The notes under the pieces were generated by a model. It was not told the origin of the DNA. It ran no database searches and was given only the letters and a program-made list of their open reading frames with translations. Shown piece after piece: positions 19,876-24,464 of a DNA stretch of 24,464 nucleotides (positions within the stretch are counted from its first letter, which is position 1; each line of letters starts with the position of its first letter). The DNA lies in the IMG/VR virus record IMGVR_UViG_3300032304_001354, positions 1-24,464 of that record; one strand, given 5' to 3'. Made by a program: the position numbers and the translations under genes. The DNA is from a virus.

Positions 19876-20828
19876 TTAATACCAAGTTCTTCTAATATTG
19901 CAGTCCACCTATGAACATATGTATGTTCCTTCTTTGTACGATTATGACCATTTACCCTAATTCTTTCTCGTACCAAAGAGTTTTCAAGATATTGATCTAT
20001 CTTATCTTTCAAGTTATTAAAGTCTCCATGCTTGTAGAATACAACTTCATCTGGCATAAAATATTCATCTAATCCCCTAATTTCTGGGTAGATAGTAAAA
20101 CCACCACGACCAGTAGACTCAAACAATCTATCACTAGTGTAGTAAGGATAATCAAATCCTATATTAAGGCTATCTCCAACTGCAATCTTACTCTTGGCAT
20201 AGATACGGTTTAGTGCATCTCCACGAATAGTTCCAGTATCTCCGTCTCCACCTACATGAAGGAATCGCTTGCCGTATGTTTTTCTTAAGAAGTCAATTAG
20301 TTCTGGACGATATTTATGTTCATGGTGATATCTTTTGCTACCAACAAAAATAACATCATACTCAAAGTTTTGTGTGTCATAGTCTGGGTGGATGTAACAT
20401 TCTTTATCGTATACCCCTGCAGGCATAAAGTGGCCTTTGACGGCGGTATTGTGATCAAACCAATCAGCCATAAGTTTATCTACAGTAAAGAAATGTCCAA
20501 TAGTTCTATAGAAACTATCATGCTTTAGATCTTTCTGACGATCTAAACCAAACCAAAGGTCCAGATGGTATGTCATTGTAGGCACACCAGAGGCATTTAG
20601 TTGCTTAAGGACTTCATCCATTGTAATGTTACCAATGGTTTCCCAGCCATGTGTGTGTACCCAGATAAATAGATCAGAGGTTGATGCTTTTTCTAGGATG
20701 GTTTGTGTCTTGGCCTTACGCTCCTGCAATTTTGTCACGGTATGGCCTAAAGACTCTAGACTACTAGCATGATGATTCTCACTACTATAAGATACTTCAA
20801 AGTTACCAAGAAAAACTATATTAGCCAA
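19872..20828 (-). CDS. CgeB/YkvP-like glycosyltransferase, first gene of glycan operon
   Basis: The 318-residue protein starts at TTG behind AAAGGGG. It has a divergent N-terminal domain and a clear C-terminal CgeB-type donor domain: EYDVIFVGSKRYHHEHKYR, SDRLFESTGRGGFTIYPE, then IRGLDEYFMPDEVVFYKHGD and an ending RTKKEHTYVHRWTAILEEL. These are the hallmarks of the Glyco_trans_1_2 group (spore-coat CgeB, YkvP). In phages such genes are often near other decoration enzymes. It heads the seven-gene minus-strand operon just downstream of tRNA-Arg. Confidence 0.88.
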   Translation of the reverse strand: MANIVFLGNFEVSYSSENHHASSLESLGHTVTKLQERKAKTQTILEKASTSDLFIWVHTHGWETIGNITMDEVLKQLNASGVPTMTYHLDLWFGLDRQKDLKHDSFYRTIGHFFTVDKLMADWFDHNTAVKGHFMPAGVYDKECYIHPDYDTQNFEYDVIFVGSKRYHHEHKYRPELIDFLRKTYGKRFLHVGGDGDTGTIRGDALNRIYAKSKIAVGDSLNIGFDYPYYTSDRLFESTGRGGFTIYPEIRGLDEYFMPDEVVFYKHGDFNNLKDKIDQYLENSLVRERIRVNGHNRTKKEHTYVHRWTAILEELGIK

Positions 20829-20857
20829 GACTACCCCTTTGTTTTAAATCTAAAACA

Positions 20858-20863
20858 ATTATA
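20858..20863 (-). promoter_or_regulatory. Candidate -10 for the glycan operon
   Basis: On the minus strand, TATAAT lies between tRNA-Arg and the TTG start at 20828, about 30 nt upstream of it. A small hairpin (GTTTTA/TAAAAC, plus coordinates 20841-20856) follows. No good -35 is present, because the position falls in the tRNA T arm. The operon may therefore also be read from the tRNA promoter at 21103-21131. Confidence 0.45.
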
Positions 20864-20864
20864 G

Positions 20865-20936
20865 CACGCCTAGAGGGATTTGAACCCCCGACAGTCTGGG
20901 TAGAAACCAGATACTCTTCCGCTGAGTTATAGGCGT
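20865..20936 (-). tRNA. tRNA-Arg (UCU)
   Basis: On the minus strand: acceptor ACGCCTA/TAGGCGT, D stem ACTC/GAGT, anticodon stem TCTGG/CCAGA with loop TTTCTAC (anticodon TCT), T stem GGGGG/CCCTC (one G-U) with loop TTCAAAT, discriminator G. CCA is not encoded. It reads AGA, the main arginine codon in this window and one that is rare in most actinobacterial hosts. Confidence 0.93.
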
Positions 20937-20940
20937 TTAG

Positions 20941-21014
20941 TACATCTGGAAGGACTTGAACCTTCGGCTATCTGCATATAAGGCAGGTACTCTAACCAAC
21001 TGAGTTACAGATGT
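20941..21014 (-). tRNA. tRNA-Ile (UAU)
   Basis: On the minus strand: acceptor ACATCTG/CAGATGT, D stem ACTC/GAGT, anticodon stem CCTGC/GCAGA (one C-A mismatch at 27-43) with loop CTTATAT (anticodon TAT), T stem GAAGG/CCTTC with loop TTCAAGT, discriminator A. The anticodon would read ATA directly. Most bacteria instead use a CAU tRNA modified to lysidine for this codon. CCA is not encoded. Confidence 0.88.
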
Positions 21015-21018
21015 ATAG

Positions 21019-21093
21019 TACACCAGGTAGGACTTGAACCTACGAATAGCCGAATTATGAGTTCGGTGCCTTAACCAACTTGGCTACTGGTGC
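21019..21093 (-). tRNA. tRNA-Met (CAU), elongator type
   Basis: On the minus strand: acceptor GCACCAG/CTGGTGT (G-U at 1-72), D stem GCC/GGC, anticodon stem CCGAA/TTCGG with loop CTCATAA (anticodon CAT), T stem GTAGG/CCTAC with loop TTCAAGT, discriminator A. The anticodon stem lacks the three G-C pairs of initiators and position 1-72 is paired, so it is not tRNA-fMet. A lysidine-type Ile tRNA is possible but less likely, as a UAU tRNA-Ile is adjacent. Confidence 0.88.
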
Positions 21094-21102
21094 ATAACTA
21101 TA

Positions 21103-21131
21103 AGTATATTCTATAGTTAGAAAATAGTCAA
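21103..21131 (-). promoter_or_regulatory. Strong promoter of the minus-strand tRNA array
   Basis: On the minus strand: TTGACT (plus coordinates 21126-21131), 17-bp spacer, TATACT (21103-21108), then 9 nt to the first base of tRNA-Met. It lies 2 nt upstream of the carbamoyltransferase stop. It drives tRNA-Met, tRNA-Ile and tRNA-Arg and probably reads on into the glycan operon, since no terminator follows tRNA-Arg. Confidence 0.85.
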
Positions 21132-21133
21132 GT

Positions 21134-22795
21134 TTATTTTGTAATTAATATCTTTAGTTCTGGTAGATATAAGTAATCAATCTCTGATTTGTTAAACGTG
21201 TTTATAGCATTATCTAAAGTTTCATTGATGGTATCTCCAGCAAGATTTAAAGAAGTATTAAATAGTATAGGAACTCCAGTTAAATTATAAAACTCCTCTA
21301 TTAATAAATAATAGTTAATATTATCTTCTTTAGTTAAAGTTTGAATTCTACATGTTCCATCTATATGTGTTATTGCTGGTATTTGATCTTGTTTATCTTT
21401 TAATACGTCAACAGCAAACATCATAAATTTAGAATCTTCAAGGCTGTGTAATTCAAACCAATCTTTTGCGTGCTCTTTTAATACTGTTCCAGCAAAAGGT
21501 CTAAAGCCTTCTCTCATTTTTACAGAATTTACATGATCTTTTCCATTTATATCTCTAGGATCATAAAGAATGCTTCTGTTTCCTAGTGCTCTTGGCCCAG
21601 CCTCAGAAGATCCTTGAAACATAGCAATAATATTTTTTTTAGATATTAATTCAGCAACAAATCCTGGCTCTACTTCTGATAAAATTTTTAAATTATTTAA
21701 AAGATTAAGATCATAAGTAATTGTTGGGCCATAATATATATGTTCTTGTTTTTTAATTTTTTTACTTTGACTTAAACTATAATATACTTGCTTTGCTGCA
21801 CCTATTGCATTACCAGCATCTGTTGATATTGGCTCTACATAAAGTTTGATGTCTTTAGGAAGTTGTTTTAATAAATTATAATTTGATACACAGTTTAAGA
21901 AAAATCCTCCAGATAAACAAATATTTTTTTCTTTTGTTTTTTCAATCATTTTAAGAATATATTCTGCAACATTTTCTTGCACTTCTTTTTGTAACATAAA
22001 AGCAAAGTCTGCCTTATCTTGAAAAGTATTAGGAATATTAAAGTTAAACATATATTCTTTGTTTTTAATAACAATATTATTTTTATCTATGTAGCCATCT
22101 TTATAAAATGATGGGTATTTACTATTTAATTTTCCATAAGGAGCAAGCCCCATAACTTTTCCAGCATCATGCTTTGTAAACCCAAGGGCTTTTCCCGCAT
22201 ATTCAAAAAGTGCCCCCTCTGAAACGCTATTAGTTAAATATAATTTTTCTTTTACTTGGTGTGGATTCTCAACATCATAAAACATTGATGAAACATATTT
22301 TTCAATTAATTCAAAATTATATGGATATGATGCAATATATGCAGATTTATTCTCCCAACCTTTTTCTTTATTGGGATTTATCTTATCGTTTTTAATCATG
22401 TACGGACTTCCAGCACCATCTAAAACAATACAAAGTGCTTTATCAAACCCAGAATTATAAAATGCAGTAGCAGCATGAGTTTCATGATGACCTGCAAAAT
22501 AGTTATGTATCTTAAAACCATGGTCTAAAAATGTTTTATTTAATCCAGAAACCTGAGCAACATAAGAATCTGTTAACTCAGTTTTATATGCTGGACCAAA
22601 AACTTCAAAACCAGTTAAAACTAAGTGGTCAATGTGATCAACATAGTCTTTAACTTTTTCTATAGCCTTGAAAGCATACTTGTCATACTTTATATTAGAA
22701 AGTCTTTCATTTTCAATATGAAACAATACATTTTCATCTTCTAATAAAGCAACAGAGGAGTTATGAAATCCAGTGTTTATTCCTAAAATTATCAT
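21134..22795 (-). CDS. NodU/CmcH-family carbamoyltransferase
   Basis: The 553-residue protein has the full two-domain layout. The N-terminal Kae1/TsaD-like domain contains ILGINTGFHNSSVALLEDE, the metal-binding GHHETHAATAFYNSGFDKAL (His103, His104 and His107) and LCIVLDGAGS, and makes the carbamoyl-adenylate. The C-terminal Carbam_trans_C domain has the signature GSSEAGPRALGNRSILYDPR and FRPFAGTVL, and transfers carbamoyl to a hydroxyl. Family products carbamoylate Nod factors, antibiotics and surface polysaccharides using carbamoyl phosphate and ATP. It is separated from the glycan operon by three tRNAs but is on the same strand, so a role in glycan carbamoylation is a natural inference. Confidence 0.93.
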   Translation of the reverse strand: MIILGINTGFHNSSVALLEDENVLFHIENERLSNIKYDKYAFKAIEKVKDYVDHIDHLVLTGFEVFGPAYKTELTDSYVAQVSGLNKTFLDHGFKIHNYFAGHHETHAATAFYNSGFDKALCIVLDGAGSPYMIKNDKINPNKEKGWENKSAYIASYPYNFELIEKYVSSMFYDVENPHQVKEKLYLTNSVSEGALFEYAGKALGFTKHDAGKVMGLAPYGKLNSKYPSFYKDGYIDKNNIVIKNKEYMFNFNIPNTFQDKADFAFMLQKEVQENVAEYILKMIEKTKEKNICLSGGFFLNCVSNYNLLKQLPKDIKLYVEPISTDAGNAIGAAKQVYYSLSQSKKIKKQEHIYYGPTITYDLNLLNNLKILSEVEPGFVAELISKKNIIAMFQGSSEAGPRALGNRSILYDPRDINGKDHVNSVKMREGFRPFAGTVLKEHAKDWFELHSLEDSKFMMFAVDVLKDKQDQIPAITHIDGTCRIQTLTKEDNINYYLLIEEFYNLTGVPILFNTSLNLAGDTINETLDNAINTFNKSEIDYLYLPELKILITK

Positions 22796-22811
22796 AAACT
22801 ATTTTCCATTT

Positions 22812-23201
22812 CTATAAGTATCTAACTTCATCAATGATTTTATTTTTTAATGCAATCTTAATCATATTATCTGAATAACTTTCTGGTTCTGGTTTAGCAG
22901 AAAAATAAACAATATATTTTAATGTATTATAAGTTTTTATTAATGCACCATTAGCAATTGCTTTTTTAACATTATCAGTTCTTTGTGCCCCTGGTCTTTT
23001 TCCTTCTCCGACATCTCCACCTTTTGCTTCAACGTATTCAAAGCCAAAATCTGAGTGTGCACGAAAGTCTACTTCACAACCAGCAATCTCAAAACAATAA
23101 TTTCTATCAATATTAGTGAAACCCCTATTGACCAAATCTGCATATACAAGTTCTTCAAAAGCGTCTCCAGACTTTTTAGATTGTGATTGAAAGTTTTCCA
23201 T
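22812..23201 (-). CDS. PD-(D/E)XK-like nuclease domain protein
   Basis: The 129-residue protein has SGDAFEELVYADLVNRGF (first helix with Glu17), EIAGCEVDFRAHS (Asp45), then FGFEYVEAKGG (Glu58-x-Lys60), the D...ExK core of restriction-endonuclease-fold nucleases. A QRTDNVKKAI helix follows. Holliday-junction-, VRR- or transposon-type nucleases share this layout; the specific role is unknown. The ATG lies 6 nt after TACAAT on the minus strand, a leaderless arrangement. Confidence 0.82.
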   Translation of the reverse strand: MENFQSQSKKSGDAFEELVYADLVNRGFTNIDRNYCFEIAGCEVDFRAHSDFGFEYVEAKGGDVGEGKRPGAQRTDNVKKAIANGALIKTYNTLKYIVYFSAKPEPESYSDNMIKIALKNKIIDEVRYL

Positions 23202-23207
23202 ATGTTT

Positions 23208-23216
23208 ATTGTATCA
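23208..23216 (-). promoter_or_regulatory. Extended -10 promoter for a leaderless nuclease mRNA
   Basis: On the minus strand TGATACAAT (hexamer at 23208-23213) is followed by exactly 6 nt (AAACAT) and the ATG at 23201. A weak TTAACA lies 19 nt upstream. It overlaps the end region of the upstream membrane-protein gene. Confidence 0.6.
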
Positions 23217-23218
23217 GT

Positions 23219-23452
23219 TTACAAATGTATCTTGTTAACTGGCTCTTTAGACCAATGTATATAAGATTTAATATATACTGCTCCATAGGCTATTGCTGCA
23301 AAAATAAATCCGTACTGCTTAGTAGTAATAGCATAAACCATCCATAGACATTCATTTACAAGTAATATAAGCCAAGCCCATATAACCTTGCGTCCTACAA
23401 AAAATGTTCCTGTTACTCCTATGGCTGCCAATACCCAAGACCAGTACTGCAT
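23219..23452 (-). CDS. Small three-TM membrane protein
   Basis: A 77-residue protein with three predicted helices: about 5-20 (SWVLAAIGVTGTFFVG), 25-42 (WAWLILLVNECLWMVYAI) and 48-65 (GFIFAAIAYGAVYIKSYI), each with Trp/Tyr at the interfaces. Similar short proteins occur in actinophages and resemble half of a PnuC-type transporter, but no ligand motif is clear. It starts 1 nt after the stop of the 29-residue gene upstream. Confidence 0.75.
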   Translation of the reverse strand: MQYWSWVLAAIGVTGTFFVGRKVIWAWLILLVNECLWMVYAITTKQYGFIFAAIAYGAVYIKSYIHWSKEPVNKIHL

Positions 23453-23453
23453 A

Positions 23454-23543
23454 TTAATCCTGCTTAACCTTATAAGTCATAACGAAATAACAGGCTAAAT
23501 ACCCAGCAATAAATGCAGGGATCAAGAATAAAACATTAATCAT
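23454..23543 (-). CDS. 29-aa single-TM peptide
   Basis: The minus-strand frame from ATG 23543 encodes MINVLFLIPAFIAGYLACYF, followed by VMTYKVKQD. It is one membrane helix with a basic C-terminus. It overlaps the zinc-ribbon gene by 8 nt upstream and ends 1 nt before the next start, so it fits the operon pattern. Very short; evidence is limited to context and composition. Confidence 0.6.
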   Translation of the reverse strand: MINVLFLIPAFIAGYLACYFVMTYKVKQD

Positions 23544-23637
23544 CTTCTTCCTCAAATTCTCTAAGGGCATTGCTATTGTCATTACAATAATTACAATCGC
23601 CATATACTAATTTATTTCCACAGTAGTTACAAAACAT
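23536..23637 (-). CDS. 33-aa zinc-ribbon protein
   Basis: The minus-strand ATG 23637 sits behind a GGGGGAAT Shine-Dalgarno. The product begins MFCNYCGNKLVYGDCNYC, a minimal four-cysteine zinc ribbon (CNYC...CNYC), and ends with an acidic tail (REFEEEDD). It is the first gene of a minus-strand run read from the promoter at 23657-23685. Metal binding is a safe inference; the role is not. Confidence 0.75.
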   Translation of the reverse strand: MFCNYCGNKLVYGDCNYCNDNSNALREFEEEDD

Positions 23638-23656
23638 TATTCCCCCTAACCTATCT

Positions 23657-23685
23657 ATTCTAGCAGATTTGGAAAACTTTTGCAA
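23657..23685 (-). promoter_or_regulatory. Minus-strand promoter, interleaved with a plus-strand promoter
   Basis: On the minus strand: TTGCAA (plus coordinates 23680-23685), 17-bp spacer, TAGAAT (23657-23662) preceded by TGC, giving an extended -10. The predicted start near 23650 leaves a short leader with the Shine-Dalgarno of the zinc-ribbon gene at 23637. Confidence 0.65.
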
Positions 23686-23697
23686 GTATGATAGAAT
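23669..23697 (+). promoter_or_regulatory. Plus-strand promoter for a leaderless mRNA, interleaved with the minus promoter
   Basis: TTGGAA (23669-23674), 17-bp spacer, TAGAAT (23692-23697) preceded by TGA (extended -10), then 6 nt to the ATG at 23704. Its -35 lies inside the spacer of the opposing promoter, and vice versa. Confidence 0.65.
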
Positions 23698-23703
23698 TCT
23701 AGC

Positions 23704-23910
23704 ATGTGTGTATTTTGTAGAGGCGTACTAACCCCAATAGTTTATTCACGGGTAGTTGACGATGTGCTTCTTGGCATGCATAAATCTGGACAAATAATAT
23801 TATCAGGACCAGCAGAAAGATATGTTGATCGTCCTAGATCATACTGTAGAAGATGTCAAGAGCCAAGTACGGTAGAGGTTCCTCTTGATAATGCATTGGT
23901 TTTAGATTAG
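23704..23910 (+). CDS. Small CxxC/CxxC protein
   Basis: The only plus-strand gene in this end of the window. The 68-residue product begins MCVFCRGVLTP (Cys2, Cys5) and has a second knuckle YCRRC (Cys48, Cys51), which together could bind one zinc ion. Between them lie VVDDVLLGMHKSGQIILSGP and a basic segment RYVDRPRSYCRR. No family is recognised. The start is leaderless. Its stop overlaps the converging minus-strand gene by 4 nt. Confidence 0.72.
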   Translation: MCVFCRGVLTPIVYSRVVDDVLLGMHKSGQIILSGPAERYVDRPRSYCRRCQEPSTVEVPLDNALVLD

Positions 23911-24026
23911 TCTTTATCTGGTATTTCATCAAATCTGCGATAACCTTTTCTAACCAACAACCTTGCTATTTGAAATGTAGCAAGTAAGTATCCAAATAAC
24001 ATTCCGTACAACATATGTAAAAGCAT
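23907..24026 (-). CDS. 39-aa single-TM peptide
   Basis: The minus-strand ATG at 24026 overlaps the previous stop (TAATG) and encodes MLLHMLYGMLFGYLLATFQI, then ARLLVRKGYRRFDEIPDKD: one membrane helix and a basic, then acidic, tail. Exact overlap with the gene upstream supports translation. The function is unknown. Confidence 0.62.
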   Translation of the reverse strand: MLLHMLYGMLFGYLLATFQIARLLVRKGYRRFDEIPDKD

Positions 24027-24136
24027 TAATCAATCCTATCTAAATCTTCAAGACTGTTAATACCATAAAGATTAATCATTTCTTCAACAGTAAACTCTAA
24101 GTCAAACTCTTCTTCAGTATCCACCTGTACACTCAT
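24026..24136 (-). CDS. 36-aa acidic peptide
   Basis: The minus-strand ATG 24136 opens MSVQVDTEEEFDLEFTVEEM, followed by INLYGINSLEDLDRID. It is strongly acidic, probably a helix-turn-helix-sized bundle. It overlaps the upstream zinc-type gene by 23 nt and the downstream gene by one base. No family is known to me. Confidence 0.6.
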   Translation of the reverse strand: MSVQVDTEEEFDLEFTVEEMINLYGINSLEDLDRID

Positions 24137-24356
24137 TTCTTGTATGATATAGTCTAACCTTTGTCATAATTTTGCGGGATGGAGCATAAAGATCATCCTT
24201 ACATGTTAAACACTTATAAGACCATTCACCAGTAAAGAAATCATGAACATAACCCTTGGCGTTAGAGTACTTCTTGGCTACAAAGGTTTGGAAAGGATCA
24301 GGAATCTCTAGTGACTGGATCAAGTCTGTCCCAATGTCCCATGATGTTTCCGACAA
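24114..24356 (-). CDS. Small Cys-rich (zinc-type) protein; start uncertain
   Basis: The minus-strand frame ends at 24114. The convincing part is the C-terminal 60 residues: FVAKKYSNAKGYVHDFFTGE, then WSYKCLTCKDDLYAPSRKIM and a final RLYHTRNEC, with a CxxC plus His and Cys that could form a zinc knuckle. No ATG is available. TTG 24356 would overlap the upstream gene by 59 nt, and TTG 24323 (with GGGAC upstream) by 26 nt; the latter may be more realistic. The function is unknown. Confidence 0.6.
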   Translation of the reverse strand: MSETSWDIGTDLIQSLEIPDPFQTFVAKKYSNAKGYVHDFFTGEWSYKCLTCKDDLYAPSRKIMTKVRLYHTRNECTGGY

Positions 24357-24464
24357 ATACCTGTCCAGTTTCTCTATCTATAAGAAAATACTTTTCTGGA
24401 CACTTAGTCTTAACTGTAAGACCAATTGGCTCTTCTAATTGTTCAAACTTTTTTGATTGTCTCA
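24298..24464 (-). CDS. C-terminal end of an unidentified protein (5' end outside window)
   Basis: A minus-strand frame is open from the window edge and stops at 24298 after 54 residues, including EPIGLTVKTKCPEKYFLIDR, then ETGQVFVGNIMGHWDRLDPV. The composition is protein-like and the frame has coding-type codon use, unlike the other two frames, which stop early. The start lies beyond the window, so the family cannot be judged. Confidence 0.6.
   Translation of the reverse strand, partial: RQSKKFEQLEEPIGLTVKTKCPEKYFLIDRETGQVFVGNIMGHWDRLDPVTRDS

Noticed and set aside
21019-21093. Initiator tRNA-fMet
   Set aside because: Position 1-72 is a G-U pair rather than a mismatch and the anticodon stem lacks the three G-C pairs of initiators.
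24145-24153. TGATATAGT extended -10-like sequence on the plus strand
   Set aside because: No plus-strand start codon or gene follows; it lies within a minus-strand gene and is probably chance.

Overview
The window reads as part of a large, AT-rich (roughly 35-38% G+C by eye), lytic-style bacteriophage genome whose host is very probably an actinobacterium. This is inferred from very tight packing, many small genes joined by TAATG/ATGA overlaps, a lysis-type set (small membrane proteins plus a CHAP peptidase), five tRNA genes, and actinobacterial hallmark families (a WhiB-like Fe-S regulator, a DUF7455-like zinc protein, and an apparent preference for leaderless starts). No terminase, capsid or portal gene is visible. 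A chromosomal prophage or island therefore cannot be strictly excluded.

Layout. (1) 1-5312, plus strand: the end of a large Ig-like/Ala-rich structural or surface protein, a terminator, a secreted PA14 adhesin with coiled coils and a proline-rich stalk, two small holin-like membrane proteins, a proteasome-type Ntn hydrolase behind a complex promoter/hairpin, and a secreted subtilisin-like protease. (2) 5320-9445: tRNA-Asn and tRNA-Gly, Hsp20, CHAP lysin, FmdB and DUF7455-like zinc proteins, a thermonuclease, thioredoxin flanked by two paralogous small proteins, and DUF5872-like and other phage-typical small proteins. (3) 9448-15067: a membrane protein with two possible starts, a prolyl-hydroxylase-type 2OG-Fe(II) oxygenase, small phage proteins, a WhiB-like protein, a GlcNAc-transferase-type (Skp1 GnT-like) glycosyltransferase, a tandem pair of large paralogs, a XapX protein and an Ala/Lys-tailed holin-like protein, ending at a convergent terminator. 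(4) 15116-20828, minus strand: a seven-gene glycan operon (three glycosyltransferases of different folds plus a CgeB-like one among them, a SAM methyltransferase, an FkbM methyltransferase and a sugar epimerase). (5) 20865-21131: minus-strand tRNA-Arg(UCU), tRNA-Ile(UAU) and tRNA-Met(CAU) behind a near-consensus promoter. (6) 21134-24464: a NodU/CmcH-type carbamoyltransferase, a PD-(D/E)XK-like nuclease, small membrane and zinc-ribbon proteins, an interleaved divergent promoter, and the end of a further minus-strand gene.

How the parts may work together. The glycan operon, carbamoyltransferase and GlcNAc-type transferase together look like a surface- or virion-decoration system. The pairing of a prolyl-4-hydroxylase-like oxygenase with a Skp1-GnT-like transferase, in the same genome segment as a proline-rich adhesin, suggests a phage pathway that hydroxylates proline and then glycosylates it. 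This is a hypothesis. The proteasome-like hydrolase, subtilase, Hsp20 and thioredoxin form a second theme, protein quality control or proteolysis.

Regulation. At least five promoters place an (often extended) -10 hexamer exactly 6 nt before an ATG, implying leaderless mRNAs. Others have leaders with Shine-Dalgarno sites. All assignments come from reading motifs in the sequence; no database search was possible.
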